The notes: generated by a model from the sequence alone, not told the origin. Counted from the first letter of the stretch, positions 25,316 through 35,669 are shown. The stretch: DNA of 58,540 nt from Bdellovibrionia bacterium (GCA_030427965.1 JAUICD010000017.1:1-58540), one strand, 5' to 3'. Program-made: numbers and translations.

Positions 25316-26419
25316 TTACTCCTCGTTCTTTTTACCCTCATTGGCCATTTCGCTAATAAGGGATCTGACGACACGAGAGGTTCTACGTCCGTGTCTTCTG
25401 TTCTTCCACTGCTCCAAGGCAAATTGCCTCATATCTTCAACTGAATCAAACTCATCGACAATCTCAACACCAAGTAGTGTTTCAATTGTATCTTCCAGAG
25501 TGACAAGCCCCGTGGTCTTTCCATGTCTGTCAGTTGCGACAAAGAGATGTTCTTTTCGTTTGATGAATTGGTCAAGTGCTGACGCTACAGAAGTTTCATC
25601 AGAAATTCGACTCACATTCTGGAGGATCGACTCTAATTCCGTGGTGTCACCTTTGTCTTTGCCATACGTCTCAAGTAGTTCATATCTCAAGACAATGCCT
25701 TTGATATCATCTAGATCTTGGCCATAAACAGGAATTCTCGAAAAAGGAATGGGACTGTATTTCTCAATCGCCTGATCCACGGTGAGGGTGTTGGGGAGTG
25801 CAACCAGAACAGATCGAGGAGTCATAACATCTTTTACAAAGATATTGTTAAGACGAAGAAGGTTTCGAATCACCATTTTTTCTTTGTGTTGTATGGTGCC
25901 TTCTTCTTGGCCGATTTCTGCTGAGGTTATGATTTCTTCACGAGTAAACACAGGGCCTTCATTTCTTCCCTTTGAAATAAGATCTGCTATCACTTCTGAC
26001 ATGAGTACAAATGGATAAAGAAGTCGAATCAGCCAGAGGATCAAAATACTTGCTCCAGGTGCAATTTTTTTCCAGTGAAGGGCTCCGATTGTTTTTGGTA
26101 TGATTTCAGAAAAAATGAGTATCACAAATGTCAGAGCACCACTTGCAATTGCGACAGCCTCGTTGCCATAGAGTTTTAAAACCTGTGCCCCCACTCCAGC
26201 AGCTCCCAGTGTGTTGGCGACTGTGTTGAGAGTAAGAATGGCCGCAAGTGGACGATCGATATCTTTTTTTAGCGCTTTTAAAATATCGCCAGATCTTCGT
26301 TTCTGGTTTTGAAGCTGGCGAATATAGGTATCGTTTATAGATAGAGTGACAGCCTCAAGTAAAGAGCAGAGAAACGAGACTGAAACGACAAATATAATGT
26401 AAAAGACCAAGAGGCCCAT
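25316..26419 (-). CDS. CNNM/CBS-pair membrane protein (CorB/CorC-like)
   Basis: 367 residues. N-terminal CNNM transmembrane domain (~1-140: four hydrophobic stretches, including FSEIIPKTIGAL with the conserved acidic/Pro motif), a linking helix, then two CBS domains (VMTPRSVLVALP.. and ~250-325 with LFVATDRHGKTTGLVTLEDTIETLLG). It lacks the C-terminal CorC/HlyC domain and ends with a charged tail. The family includes Mg2+ transporters (CorB/MpfA) and older 'hemolysin' annotations; magnesium export is the best guess. Five bases after fusA, so co-transcribed. Confidence 0.9.
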   Translation of the reverse strand: MGLLVFYIIFVVSVSFLCSLLEAVTLSINDTYIRQLQNQKRRSGDILKALKKDIDRPLAAILTLNTVANTLGAAGVGAQVLKLYGNEAVAIASGALTFVILIFSEIIPKTIGALHWKKIAPGASILILWLIRLLYPFVLMSEVIADLISKGRNEGPVFTREEIITSAEIGQEEGTIQHKEKMVIRNLLRLNNIFVKDVMTPRSVLVALPNTLTVDQAIEKYSPIPFSRIPVYGQDLDDIKGIVLRYELLETYGKDKGDTTELESILQNVSRISDETSVASALDQFIKRKEHLFVATDRHGKTTGLVTLEDTIETLLGVEIVDEFDSVEDMRQFALEQWKNRRHGRRTSRVVRSLISEMANEGKKNEE

Positions 26420-26424
26420 ATGGC

Positions 26425-28527
26425 CTACTTGTTCTCTTCAGCGCGTTTCTTTTGGTATTCCTTGATCAGATCCTCTTGAATTTGTTTTGGAACCTGCATG
26501 TATCGAGAGAATTCCATAGTGAACTCACCTTTACCTTGGGTTCCAGATCTTAAGTCTGTCGAATATCCAAACATTTCAGTTAGGGGAACCTCTGCCTCAA
26601 TAACTGTGTAACCTTCGTTGGTCGTTGTACCTGCAATCATTCCGCGTCGTTGGTTGATCTGTCCCATGACAGTTCCCTGAAACTCTTCAGGTGCTGAGAC
26701 TTCGACTTTCATGATTGGCTCAAGAACAGAAGGATTTGCGTTTGGTACAGTCTCTCTTATTGCTGCCATCGCACAAATCTTAAACGCCATCTCACTGGAA
26801 TCCACCGCATGGAATCCACCGTCGTTGATTTCGACTCTCACGCCAATAAGTGGGAAGCCCACAAGAATCCCTTTTTGAAGTTGTTCTTGAAATCCCTTGT
26901 CGCAAGCTGGGATAAATTCTCTAGGAATTGTTCCACCAACGATTTTGTTTACAAACTCGTAGTTGCCCTCAAAGTCCTCTTCAAGTGGTTCAATGTATCC
27001 ACCAATTTTTGCAAATTGCCCAGAGCCACCCGTTTGCTTTTTGTGAGTGACCATGAAGTCTGTTTTTTGAGTGATCGTTTCTCTGTAAGCCACTTGCGGC
27101 TTTCCAGTTGTTACGGTTACACCAAATTCACGACTCATACGTTCAACGTAAACCTCTAAGTGAAGCTCGCCCATTCCTGAAATAATGGTTTCACCAGATT
27201 CTTCATCACGATGAACACGGAACGTGGGATCTTCTTTTGTAAATTTGTTGAGAGCTTTTGAGAAATTTGTAACAGCGCTTTTATCTTTTGGTGCAATGGC
27301 AAGTGAAATCACAGCATCTGGTACGTGCATGGATGTCATTGAAGCATTGATTTTACCGTCTGTAAAAGTGTCGCCAGAAGAACAATCCACACCAAACATT
27401 GCAATAATATCACCACCACTTGCAGACTGAACATCTTCCATCTCATCTGAGTGAAGGCGCACAAGTCTTGGAACCTTTAGTTTTCGCCCGGTAGATGTGT
27501 TGATAATCGTGTCCCCTTTGCTGACGGTACCCTGGTAAATTCTCATGTATGTTAGCTGGCCATATCTTCCGTCTTCAAGTTTGAAGGCAAGCATAACAAG
27601 GGGCTTTTCTGGGTCAGAAGTGAGTGGAAACTCTTCTTCATTTTTGTCTAGATCAAGTGCTTTGTTTTCAATGTCATTTGGACTTGGAAGATAAGAGTCA
27701 ACGGCGTCAAGTAGTACCTGGACACCTTTGTTTTTGAAAGCAGAACCCATAAATACTGGAACCAGTTTAAGGCCAATTACGCCTTTTCTTACTGCGCGTT
27801 TGAGTTCTTCAACACCAATTTCCTCTTCCATTAGGAATTTCTCACCCACTTCGTCATCGTAGTCGGCAGCAGCACCACAGAGCTCAAGGCGCGCAGCTTT
27901 GGCTTCTTCCATTCTGTCCTCAGGAACATCAGAAATCTGAATGTCTTCCCCGTTATCACCTTTAAAAATAATTTGTTTCATTTCAATTAAATCAATCACA
28001 CCTTCGTGTGCCTCTTCTAAGCCCACAGGAAGTTGGGTCATAATGGCGTTGAGTCTTAACTTCTCTCTGAGTTGTTCCACGACACGATGAGGGTTTGCAC
28101 CCGAGCGATCTAGTTTGTTGATAAATGCCAAGCGTGGGACACCGTAACGTCTCATTTGGCGATCCACAGTGATGGACTGTGATTGAACACCTTCCACACC
28201 ACTGAGTACAAGGATCGCTCCATCTAGAACTCGAAGTGCGCGCTCCACTTCAACTGTGAAGTCCACGTGTCCAGGAGTATCAATGATATTGATTTGAGTG
28301 TCTTTCCAAGTGCAAAAAGTCGCTGCTGATTGAATTGTAATCCCTTTTTCTCTTTCAAGATCCATGGAGTCCATTTTTGCGCCCACGCCGTCTTTTCCTC
28401 TGACTTCATGGATTGCGTGAATTCGACCCGTGTAGAAAAGAATCCGCTCAGTAAGTGTCGTTTTACCCGAATCAATGTGAGCTGAAATTCCGATGTTGCG
28501 GACTTTCTCCAAATCAAGCTTTGCCAT
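26425..28527 (-). CDS. fusA: Elongation factor G, mitochondrial/spd EF-G1-like
   Basis: Translocation GTPase. The frame runs upstream to 28689, but the ATG at 28527 with GGAG four bases before it gives [19 protein letters not shown], the family N-terminus, and a normal 700 residues. G motifs: AHIDSGKTT (G1), DTPGHVDF (G3), NKLD (G4). Segments [16 protein letters not shown] and GITIQSAAT match mitochondrial EF-G1 and the 'spd' EF-G1 group of spirochaetes, planctomycetes and delta-type bacteria more than E. coli EF-G. In that group translocation and ribosome recycling are split between two paralogues, so an EF-G2 elsewhere is predicted. It is not in a str operon (no rpsL, rpsG or tuf beside it). 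Heads the CNNM-cutA-mpg run. Confidence 0.95.
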   Translation of the reverse strand: MAKLDLEKVRNIGISAHIDSGKTTLTERILFYTGRIHAIHEVRGKDGVGAKMDSMDLEREKGITIQSAATFCTWKDTQINIIDTPGHVDFTVEVERALRVLDGAILVLSGVEGVQSQSITVDRQMRRYGVPRLAFINKLDRSGANPHRVVEQLREKLRLNAIMTQLPVGLEEAHEGVIDLIEMKQIIFKGDNGEDIQISDVPEDRMEEAKAARLELCGAAADYDDEVGEKFLMEEEIGVEELKRAVRKGVIGLKLVPVFMGSAFKNKGVQVLLDAVDSYLPSPNDIENKALDLDKNEEEFPLTSDPEKPLVMLAFKLEDGRYGQLTYMRIYQGTVSKGDTIINTSTGRKLKVPRLVRLHSDEMEDVQSASGGDIIAMFGVDCSSGDTFTDGKINASMTSMHVPDAVISLAIAPKDKSAVTNFSKALNKFTKEDPTFRVHRDEESGETIISGMGELHLEVYVERMSREFGVTVTTGKPQVAYRETITQKTDFMVTHKKQTGGSGQFAKIGGYIEPLEEDFEGNYEFVNKIVGGTIPREFIPACDKGFQEQLQKGILVGFPLIGVRVEINDGGFHAVDSSEMAFKICAMAAIRETVPNANPSVLEPIMKVEVSAPEEFQGTVMGQINQRRGMIAGTTTNEGYTVIEAEVPLTEMFGYSTDLRSGTQGKGEFTMEFSRYMQVPKQIQEDLIKEYQKKRAEENK

Positions 28528-28662
28528 TTTTCTCCATCCTCTTTGTTGTAAGTACGATAAGGGGTTTGTTACCATAGCTGGGTGACATGCGTAAAATAAA
28601 AAAATGCGGCTTTTTTTAAGGGTTTCGCGTTTTAGCCCAGTGCGCCGTCGAGGAGAGCCAAC

Positions 28663-30102
28663 TTGATAGAATCTGAGAGCCCAAAACAAGTGTTAAGGGC
28701 TTTATTTGGATATGAGGAGTTTCGTGGGGATCAGGAGCAGGCGATTTTATCTGTTCTTGAAAAGAAAAATACTCTCGTATTGATGCCCACTGGAATGGGA
28801 AAAAGCCTGATATATCAGATTCCAGCTCGTATGAATGAGGGGCTGACTCTTGTGATTTCCCCACTTATTGCGTTGATGAAGGATCAGGTGGATCAGGCGA
28901 AAAAAGTAGGGTTAAAATGTGCAGCCATCAATTCATCTCTTTCTCAAATGGAAAGGGAGCAGGCCTATCAAAAATTAAGTGATGGGGCTTATGAACTTCT
29001 GTATGTGACTCCTGAGAGATTTAGAAAAACAAAATTCAGAGAAGCTCTATCAAAGAACAAGATAAGTCTTTTTGCAATTGATGAGGTTCATTGTATTTCT
29101 CAGTGGGGACATGATTTTAGACCTGATTTTTCTTTGATTGGGGAATACAAAAAGAATCTTGGAAATCCCACGACTCTTGCTTTGACCGCCACGGCAACTC
29201 CAGATGTGCAAGAGGATATTTTGAAACAATTGGAAATGCCTGAAGCTAATGTTTTTGACTCAGGTATAGAGAGACCCAATTTGGAGCTCAACGTGCACGA
29301 TGTGTATGGGGATGAGGAAAAAGTTCGGAGTTTCATTGGGATTCGACATCAATGGCAAGGGGCTGCCATAATTTATTTCTCTTTGATTTCAACGCTTGAG
29401 AGATTTTCAAAGGAATTGGTAAAACTCAATATTTCTCATGTTCAGTATCATGGAAGACTGCGAGATCGTGATAGAAAAAGCAGTCAAAAACTATTTCTTT
29501 CTGGAGAGTGTGACTTAATTCTCGCCACTCCTGCTTTTGGACTTGGAGTGAATAAACCAGACGTGCGTGTTATTGTGCATGCAGAAGTTCCAGGGTCAAT
29601 TGAAGCCTATTATCAAGAGGTGGGGCGAGCGGGAAGGGATGGTAAGCCCTCAAGTGCTCATTTGTTTTATGACCAAGATGATTTGACAATTCAAACGGAC
29701 TTTCTGAAATGGTCCAATCCAGATCCAGGTTTTATACATCGAGTGTTTGAATATATTAAAAGAAATGAAGCGCGAGTGAATCAAGAGGGGGTGGATGGAA
29801 TCCGTGAGAATATGAATTTTTACAATCGTCGTGATTTTCGAGTGGAAACAACTCTCAATCTACTAGATCGTTGGGGTGTCAGTGAGGGGCAAATTGAAAA
29901 ACGATCCCTTAAGATTATTGATGAGATTCCAGAAAATTTTTTGGACGCTCGCTTTGAAAGTCGAGTGAAGAAACAGAATGAAATTCTACTTGAGATGGTG
30001 CGATTTGTTCAGACAAACGAATGTCGGTTGAATTATGTGTATGAGTACTTTGGAAAGAAACTCGATATCAAATGTGGGCATTGTGACAATTGCAAAGCCT
30101 AG
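28663..30102 (+). CDS. recQ: RecQ-family DNA helicase, short form
   Basis: 3'-5' superfamily 2 helicase. Motifs: [12 protein letters not shown] (motif 0), [16 protein letters not shown] (I), [17 protein letters not shown] (II plus the RecQ aromatic loop), ALTATAT (III), and [10 protein letters not shown] (VI). The four zinc Cys are present at the very end (ECRLN..., KCGHCDNC). The protein stops there at 479 residues, so the RQC winged helix and HRDC domains of E. coli RecQ (609 aa) are missing. Motif V reads [15 protein letters not shown], with P-A in place of the usual V/I-A. TTG start with AGGAG seven bases upstream. Divergent from fusA. Its 3' end overlaps aat. Confidence 0.93.
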   Translation: MIESESPKQVLRALFGYEEFRGDQEQAILSVLEKKNTLVLMPTGMGKSLIYQIPARMNEGLTLVISPLIALMKDQVDQAKKVGLKCAAINSSLSQMEREQAYQKLSDGAYELLYVTPERFRKTKFREALSKNKISLFAIDEVHCISQWGHDFRPDFSLIGEYKKNLGNPTTLALTATATPDVQEDILKQLEMPEANVFDSGIERPNLELNVHDVYGDEEKVRSFIGIRHQWQGAAIIYFSLISTLERFSKELVKLNISHVQYHGRLRDRDRKSSQKLFLSGECDLILATPAFGLGVNKPDVRVIVHAEVPGSIEAYYQEVGRAGRDGKPSSAHLFYDQDDLTIQTDFLKWSNPDPGFIHRVFEYIKRNEARVNQEGVDGIRENMNFYNRRDFRVETTLNLLDRWGVSEGQIEKRSLKIIDEIPENFLDARFESRVKKQNEILLEMVRFVQTNECRLNYVYEYFGKKLDIKCGHCDNCKA

Positions 30103-30760
30103 ACGAAGTCGCTTTCCAGACCCAAGACTTTCAGATTATGAAACAGGAATTCTCTGTCATGGGGGAGAGCTCTCAAGTGAAATATTGGTGGATGCCTACT
30201 ATCATGGTGTATTTCCTTGGCCACATGAAGGGCATCCGATGCTTTGGTTCTCTCCAAAAGAAAGAGGGGTCATTGACTTTAAGTCCATTCGAGAGCCAAA
30301 AAGTTTTTTGAAATGGAAGAAAAAACAAAATCTGACTTTCACCAAGAATAAGGCCTTCTTAAAAGTTATGAAAGCCTGTGCGAGTGTTCCACGAAAGGGA
30401 CAAGATGGCACTTGGATCACAGATCAAATTTTAGACGCCTATTTGAAGCTTCACAAAATGGGGTTTGCACACAGTCTTGAGGGTTGGGATGGGGAGGATC
30501 TCGTTTGCGGCATTTACGGTGTGTTTGTTGGCGGAGTAATGAGTGCAGAGAGCATGTTTGGACTTAGGTCGAATACTTCAAAGCTGGCGTTGATGAAATT
30601 GTGTCATGAGTTATCAAGGCTTGGGTATGAGTGGATGGATATCCAGATGGTGACTCCAGTTACAAAGAGTTTTGGTGGGGAATTGATTTTACAAGAAAAG
30701 TATCTTCAAAGACTTGAGGTGGCACATCGAGGGACTTTTAAACTCGACTGGACCAAGTGA
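30083..30760 (+). CDS. aat: Leucyl/phenylalanyl-tRNA-protein transferase
   Basis: N-degron pathway enzyme that adds Leu or Phe from aminoacyl-tRNA to N-terminal Lys/Arg of proteins, marking them for ClpS/ClpAP. The family core is clear: FPDPRLSDYETGILCHGGELSSEILVDAYYHGVFPW, WFSPKERGVI, TWITDQI, AHSLEGW, VGGVMSAESMFG and the ending LGYEWMDIQMVTPVTKSFGGE. The frame opens at an ATG at 30035, overlapping recQ by 68 bases; the GTG at 30083 is preferred because it gives a normal-length N-terminus and a 20-base overlap, but neither has a good ribosome site. Translation is probably coupled to recQ. Confidence 0.93.
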   Translation: MTIAKPRRSRFPDPRLSDYETGILCHGGELSSEILVDAYYHGVFPWPHEGHPMLWFSPKERGVIDFKSIREPKSFLKWKKKQNLTFTKNKAFLKVMKACASVPRKGQDGTWITDQILDAYLKLHKMGFAHSLEGWDGEDLVCGIYGVFVGGVMSAESMFGLRSNTSKLALMKLCHELSRLGYEWMDIQMVTPVTKSFGGELILQEKYLQRLEVAHRGTFKLDWTK

Positions 30761-30852
30761 GGTATAGGTCGTCTGAGTTAAGTCAGCCTTTGTCCTAGAT
30801 AAAGTGTTCCTAGACTCTATATAAATTGATAAGTAACTCCGATAACTTAAGC

Positions 30853-32619
30853 ATGAAGGTCTTGGTTTTATTTGCCTTATTTTTTGGATTAGAAGTAGAT
30901 GCAGAAAACGTCTATTCACCGATTGTCAGTCAGAAAAGAAATCTTGCAAGTGGAGGAGAGCCAAAGACTGTTGTACTACCTTTTCCGGGGACAGCAACAA
31001 AAGCCACAACTACAACAACACTTCAACTTGATCCAAAAAATGAATCAAACTTAGAAGCAAGTGATGGTGAGTGTGAATCGTGTGGGGGTTCTTTTATAAG
31101 AGAGGTGGAAGAACTTCAAGAAACTGTCACAGAAGAGTGTCCAAGTAATGTGCACCATCTTCGAAGACTTATGGCCGTGAGTTTTGAATCATGTGATGCC
31201 GCAAATCAAATTCACCCTGGTTATGACCCTGAAAATCCGTATGGAACTTACTTAAAGGGTTATCTTCGTGGAGATGCGGAGTGCAAGTTTTCTGAAAGAG
31301 GATCTGTTTGTCGTGAAATTGTCTCGCTTCGTGGAAAAGGTTTAAATAAGGGGATACGCGATACCAATATTTTCAATGGACAGAGAAAGACCTGTGATTC
31401 TGGTAGAAGATGCCGCTACAGTGATGTGAACAATATTGTGAGTGATCCAAGTGGAGAAAGAGAAGATCGGCATTTTAGTGGTAAAGACAGATGCACGTCA
31501 CTTTTTTATATGCTGAGTGGAACTTATGAGAGTGACTCTTCAGGTCGACTTGTAGATCGTTTCCCTTACAATCCAGGAAGTCAGCGAAATGGAAAAGTGG
31601 ATCCATTTAATGTGCTCAATCGAGATAGCGGTGGAAATGAATTTGTTGGTTGGAGTTGCTCAGAGTACATAACAACGGGTATGGGCTTAGCGGGATACAA
31701 TTTTGAGAGAAACAAGCCTATTACAAAATCCAACCAGCAGTACAATTCCCATGCGATGAGGCGACTTGCAAGATCAAGTAGCAGCAATAGTTGTGTGGAT
31801 GATGTGGATCTCTCTAGAGGGGGTAAAATCAAGGCCGGGGATATTTTAGCATTTGATGGTCATACAATGATGGTGGAGAGTGCGGCAAAAGATTTTTTTG
31901 GAAGATTAACAGATCCAAAGAGTTTAAACGAGTGTCGAGAAGAAAATATTCATTACAGTGATTTGAAACTTTTGGTCAACCAAAGTAGCGATACAATGGG
32001 TGCTCCCACGCGAATAGGAATGGGAGACTATCTTTACTTTGGTTACAGAACGGATGTGAAGTATGCACTGTTTGATGAATATAGCGCACAGGTCGAACGG
32101 AGTTTGACTTCTATAGAGGGTCTTTCTGAGAGTAAGAAAGAAAGAATTATGACAGATGCCTATTACTTCAGAGATTTGACAAAAGAAAAACTACAAAGCT
32201 ATGGCCTTACGGAAATTCAGGCGGTTCAGCTTTCTGGTGTTGCCAATCCGTCTCATAGACGTTTGAATCAGGAGGCAAATCGTCTCCGTGTTAAAATGGG
32301 AGATGCAAAATCCACATTGGATCTTGAAAGGCGTTATCTTGAACAAAATAGTTCCGGCTGGCAGCGTTGGAGGAACTATATGCAAACTTATTGTGAGGCA
32401 GAGTTTTACAGAAAAACTGGTAACGCGACACTTGCAAAAAAATCAGCTGAAGATTTAAGAGCAATGAATTTCTTTACTGTTGTGAGGCATGAAGCCAATA
32501 TAGACAAAGAAAAGGCAAAAGAGAGGGGCTGTTATCAGCCAGAAAGAGCAAGCGGTCTGGCGCATTCAAGTTGTTATGAAAATTGTGACAAGGAGTTGAA
32601 ACAATGTCCAAAGCTTTAG
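30853..32619 (+). CDS. Secreted Cys-rich protein with papain-like (NlpC/CHAP-type) segment
   Basis: 588 residues. The ATG at 30853 gives a signal peptide (MKVLVLFALFFGLEVDAEN); the frame also opens at a TTG at 30826. Residues ~55-70 hold CESCGG, and about 15 more Cys follow, suggesting several disulfides. At ~265-350, SCSEYITTGMGLAG, then AGDILAFDGHTMMVES, is the Cys...D/H arrangement of NlpC/P60- or CHAP-type cysteine peptidases/amidases (Cys nucleophile, GDI-x-GH-hydrophobic core). The C-terminal ~200 residues are helical and end in CYENCDKELKQC. I cannot name the family; a murein or peptide hydrolase is a reasonable guess. It overlaps the next gene by 16 bases. Confidence 0.6.
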   Translation: MKVLVLFALFFGLEVDAENVYSPIVSQKRNLASGGEPKTVVLPFPGTATKATTTTTLQLDPKNESNLEASDGECESCGGSFIREVEELQETVTEECPSNVHHLRRLMAVSFESCDAANQIHPGYDPENPYGTYLKGYLRGDAECKFSERGSVCREIVSLRGKGLNKGIRDTNIFNGQRKTCDSGRRCRYSDVNNIVSDPSGEREDRHFSGKDRCTSLFYMLSGTYESDSSGRLVDRFPYNPGSQRNGKVDPFNVLNRDSGGNEFVGWSCSEYITTGMGLAGYNFERNKPITKSNQQYNSHAMRRLARSSSSNSCVDDVDLSRGGKIKAGDILAFDGHTMMVESAAKDFFGRLTDPKSLNECREENIHYSDLKLLVNQSSDTMGAPTRIGMGDYLYFGYRTDVKYALFDEYSAQVERSLTSIEGLSESKKERIMTDAYYFRDLTKEKLQSYGLTEIQAVQLSGVANPSHRRLNQEANRLRVKMGDAKSTLDLERRYLEQNSSGWQRWRNYMQTYCEAEFYRKTGNATLAKKSAEDLRAMNFFTVVRHEANIDKEKAKERGCYQPERASGLAHSSCYENCDKELKQCPKL

Positions 32620-33089
32620 TGTTATTGATTTCAATACTGCTGTCACAAACATTAGTTCAAGCCAATGAATGTCCAAGTCAAATCAACGATGCTGTTGCCA
32701 AGAAAGTGGTTTTGGAATGGATGAAGGGTGAGATGTGGGGAAAAACCAAGCCATGGCTTGCAAAGCCATCTTGTCTGCAAAGAAAAACAAAATATAGGCT
32801 GAAATTCCTAACTCAAAGAAATGAACCCAATGAAACGAAATTGGATATTCGAGCTAAAACTTTTAAAATTTTAAGTTTAGAAAAAAGAAAGGCTTCAGCA
32901 CTTGGTACAAACTACAAAGTAAAAATATTTATCCGTGGTAAAGACAAAGCGGGAAAGAAACAAGAATTCGAACAAGATGTGATGTTTTACTTTCCCAAAT
33001 CAATTGAAAAACGCGCTCGAGGATGTGTTTCGCTTCACTCTCAATGGAACAAGAGTTTTGTTGGAGAAAAATGTGTTCAGGAAAAATAA
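32604..33089 (+). CDS. Small secreted basic protein, unknown function
   Basis: 161 residues with a good signal peptide (MSKALVLLISILLSQTLVQANE). Four Cys in the mature part (CPSQ, SCLQ, GCVS, KCVQ) could form two disulfides. Mature chain is beta-rich and basic. The ATG lies inside the end of the upstream secreted protein (16-base overlap), so the two are translationally coupled and may be partners. Its TAA is directly followed by the proB GTG, making an odd four-gene run of two secreted proteins and proline synthesis. Confidence 0.65.
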   Translation: MSKALVLLISILLSQTLVQANECPSQINDAVAKKVVLEWMKGEMWGKTKPWLAKPSCLQRKTKYRLKFLTQRNEPNETKLDIRAKTFKILSLEKRKASALGTNYKVKIFIRGKDKAGKKQEFEQDVMFYFPKSIEKRARGCVSLHSQWNKSFVGEKCVQEK

Positions 33090-34211
33090 GTGGCACAAAT
33101 TGTAATAAAGTTCGGCACTCAAGTCGTTACAGACAAAGAGGGAAATTGGGACTCTCAGTTGATTGAAAACCATATTGAGCAAATTGCCAAATTCAAAAAT
33201 CTTGGCAATGACGTGCTTCTTGTGTCCTCAGGAGCAATTGGGATTGGGAGGTCATTGCTTTCAAAACAATCAAAGACACTCACGATTTCAGAACAACAGG
33301 CTTGTGCTGCTGTTGGACAGAGTCAAATGATCAAAAAATACTCAGATGGTTTTTCCAAATATGGGATTCAAGTGGCCCAAGTTTTGGTTACAGCCCAAGA
33401 CTTTTCTTCAAGAAACACATATCTCAATATTCGTCACACTCTTGAGGAGTTATTTCGTTCAGATGTGATTCCAATTTTAAATGAAAATGATACAGTCTCT
33501 GTTGCCGAGCTTTCTGATAGAAGTATTGGATTTGGTGATAACGATAAGCTTTCAGCACTTGTAGCTGGAAAACTGGGTGTGGAGTGTTTGTTTATTCTAT
33601 CTAGTGTTGACGGGATTTATGACAAAGACCCGGAACTCCCAAGTGCTCGTCTTTTGAGTGAGATTTCAAGTTTTGATCAAATGGGCGATATAGATCAAAC
33701 GAAAGCATCCCATGGGGGGCGCGGCGGAGTTCAGTCCAAATTGGAAGCTTTGAGAATGGCTGCAATTTCAGGTGTGACATCTTATGTGGGGAACGGAAAA
33801 GACGAAGCGGTTTTAAAAGATGTAGGACGCGGGGAATTGAAAATCAAAGGAACGCGGGTCCATATCTCTTTTAATCTGAACAAAAAGAAACAGTGGATTG
33901 GGTTTAGTGGATTTCAAGGGATTTTTTATGTCAATCCGGGTGCTCATAAGGCATTGGTTGAGGGGCAATCAAGCCTCTTGGCAAAAGGTGCAACAGGTCT
34001 TGAGGGAAGTTTCAAATCTGGGGATGTTGTAAGTATTCAGTCCGAAGAGGGTGTGGAGATTGGGCGTGGGGTGACTCAGTTTTCATCTGAAGAGGCAAAT
34101 AAAATATTGGGATGTCATAGCCGTGACTTTCAGAAAATATTGGGTAGAAAGGTGGGAGAAGAGCTGGTCCATAGAGATCACCTTGTAATATTTGAGGAAC
34201 TTCCCAAATGA
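33090..34211 (+). CDS. proB: Glutamate 5-kinase
   Basis: First step of proline synthesis: ATP plus glutamate to gamma-glutamyl phosphate. Amino-acid kinase domain: VIKFGTQVVTD (~4-14), VSSGAIGIGRSLL (~45-57), NENDTVS and FGDNDKLSALVA. Then a C-terminal PUA domain (~275-373), as in E. coli ProB. GTG start with AGGA seven bases upstream; it begins at the base after the preceding stop. ATGA overlap with proA. Confidence 0.95.
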   Translation: MAQIVIKFGTQVVTDKEGNWDSQLIENHIEQIAKFKNLGNDVLLVSSGAIGIGRSLLSKQSKTLTISEQQACAAVGQSQMIKKYSDGFSKYGIQVAQVLVTAQDFSSRNTYLNIRHTLEELFRSDVIPILNENDTVSVAELSDRSIGFGDNDKLSALVAGKLGVECLFILSSVDGIYDKDPELPSARLLSEISSFDQMGDIDQTKASHGGRGGVQSKLEALRMAAISGVTSYVGNGKDEAVLKDVGRGELKIKGTRVHISFNLNKKKQWIGFSGFQGIFYVNPGAHKALVEGQSSLLAKGATGLEGSFKSGDVVSIQSEEGVEIGRGVTQFSSEEANKILGCHSRDFQKILGRKVGEELVHRDHLVIFEELPK

Positions 34212-35440
34212 CGATTGAGGATATTTTAAAACAAGCAAAAACTGCAACGATTCAGATGGCCAGCCTCACTGGGGATCAAAAAAATACAGCACTGAATGAG
34301 TTCGGAATACTTTTGGATCAAAAGCGTGATTTTTTGATTTCTGAAAACAAAAAAGATTTGGAACTCAATAAAGAAAAAATATCCTCAGCACTTTTTCAAC
34401 GCCTAGAATTAACAGAGAAGAAAATAGAGGGATTGATTCAAGGGGTACAGGATCTTATAAAAATGAATGACCCTGTTGGCAGAATTGAAGATTCCAAATC
34501 TTTAGAGGGCGATATGAGGCTTGAGAAGATCTCTGTGCCGATTGGGGTTATTGGAGTCGTTTTTGAGTCTCGTCCTGATGTGAACCCTCAAATACTTTCT
34601 TTGATTTTAAAAAGTGGAAACACTGTTGTTTTAAAGGGTGGGAGTGAGGCAGGGTACTCCAATCGTGCCTTTCAAAGTTTAGTGAAAGAGCTCAATCAGA
34701 AATGTGATTTCTTACCAGAGGGGTGGGCACAGATCATTGAAACACGTGAGGATTTCAAAGAGATGCTCAAGTATGATGAGTATTTGGACCTTGTGATCCC
34801 AAGAGGTTCCAATCAGTTGGTACAAACAGTGATGGAGTCCACAAAGGCTCCTGTTCTGGGGCATGCCGATGGTGTTTGCCATCTTTATTTGGATCACACG
34901 GCTCATATCGAAAAAGCCATTGCACTCATTTTAAATGCAAAAACTCAATACCCCTCAGGGTGCAATGCTCTAGAGACTCTTTTGGTAGAAGAGAGGGTGG
35001 CGAAAGAATTTCTTTTGAAATTTGCTCCAATTGCTCAAGAGAAAAAAATAGAAATTCGAGGGTGTGAGAAAACTCGAAAAATCCTTTCTTCAGCTGAAGA
35101 GGTTGAGGATTGGCATATAGAATGGGGAAATAACACGCTTTCTATAAAAATAGTAAGTGGGCTTGATAAAGCAATTGAACATATCAATACCTTTGGGTCA
35201 CATCACACAGATGGAATTTTGAGCGAAGACAAAGAGGCACAGGAAAAATTTGTTCAACTTGTGGACTCAGCAAGTGTTTATGTCAACGCTTCAACTCGAT
35301 TTGCAGATGGGTTTCAGTATGGTATGGGAGCTGAGGTAGGAATTTCCACCTCTAAAACTCATGCCCGCGGCCCAGTGGGAATAGATGGTCTTGTCATCTA
35401 CAAGTACATCCTACGCGGCAGTTATTCCCTAAGAGGCTGA
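34208..35440 (+). CDS. proA: Gamma-glutamyl phosphate reductase
   Basis: Second step of proline synthesis: NADPH-dependent reduction to glutamate-5-semialdehyde. Aldehyde-dehydrogenase fold with PIGVIGVVFESRPDV (~111-125), the catalytic Cys252 in YPSGCNALE, and the C-terminal FADGFQYGMGAEVGIST and RGPVGIDGL motifs. 410 residues is usual. Overlaps proB by four bases (ATGA), so the kinase-reductase pair is made stoichiometrically. Confidence 0.96.
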   Translation: MTIEDILKQAKTATIQMASLTGDQKNTALNEFGILLDQKRDFLISENKKDLELNKEKISSALFQRLELTEKKIEGLIQGVQDLIKMNDPVGRIEDSKSLEGDMRLEKISVPIGVIGVVFESRPDVNPQILSLILKSGNTVVLKGGSEAGYSNRAFQSLVKELNQKCDFLPEGWAQIIETREDFKEMLKYDEYLDLVIPRGSNQLVQTVMESTKAPVLGHADGVCHLYLDHTAHIEKAIALILNAKTQYPSGCNALETLLVEERVAKEFLLKFAPIAQEKKIEIRGCEKTRKILSSAEEVEDWHIEWGNNTLSIKIVSGLDKAIEHINTFGSHHTDGILSEDKEAQEKFVQLVDSASVYVNASTRFADGFQYGMGAEVGISTSKTHARGPVGIDGLVIYKYILRGSYSLRG

Positions 35441-35669
35441 CCCGGTATGGACATTGAGACTTAGTTTGTCACCTTTTAATAAAGACCATGGTAAGCAGTA
35501 AATCTAGTGACGATAAATGAGTTGTCAATTCACAGACACCATAACAAAACATGTCTGATATGTCGTGTCCCCCAAATGTGTCCGTGTTGTTTATGTCCGT
35601 ACCTACTGCCTACCCCCACTATTTGTGACTCCGGCGGCGGAGAAAAGTTGGAATCATATCTAAAAAACT

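Noticed and set aside
28528..28689. N-terminal extension of EF-G to 28689
   Set aside because: The extension has no homology-like features, overlaps the recQ ribosome site, and the ATG at 28527 has a proper GGAG.
35550..35610. Recurring TGTCC/TGTCG words resembling insertion-sequence ends
   Set aside because: No inverted partner, no duplication and no transposase fragment nearby; probably low-complexity coincidence.
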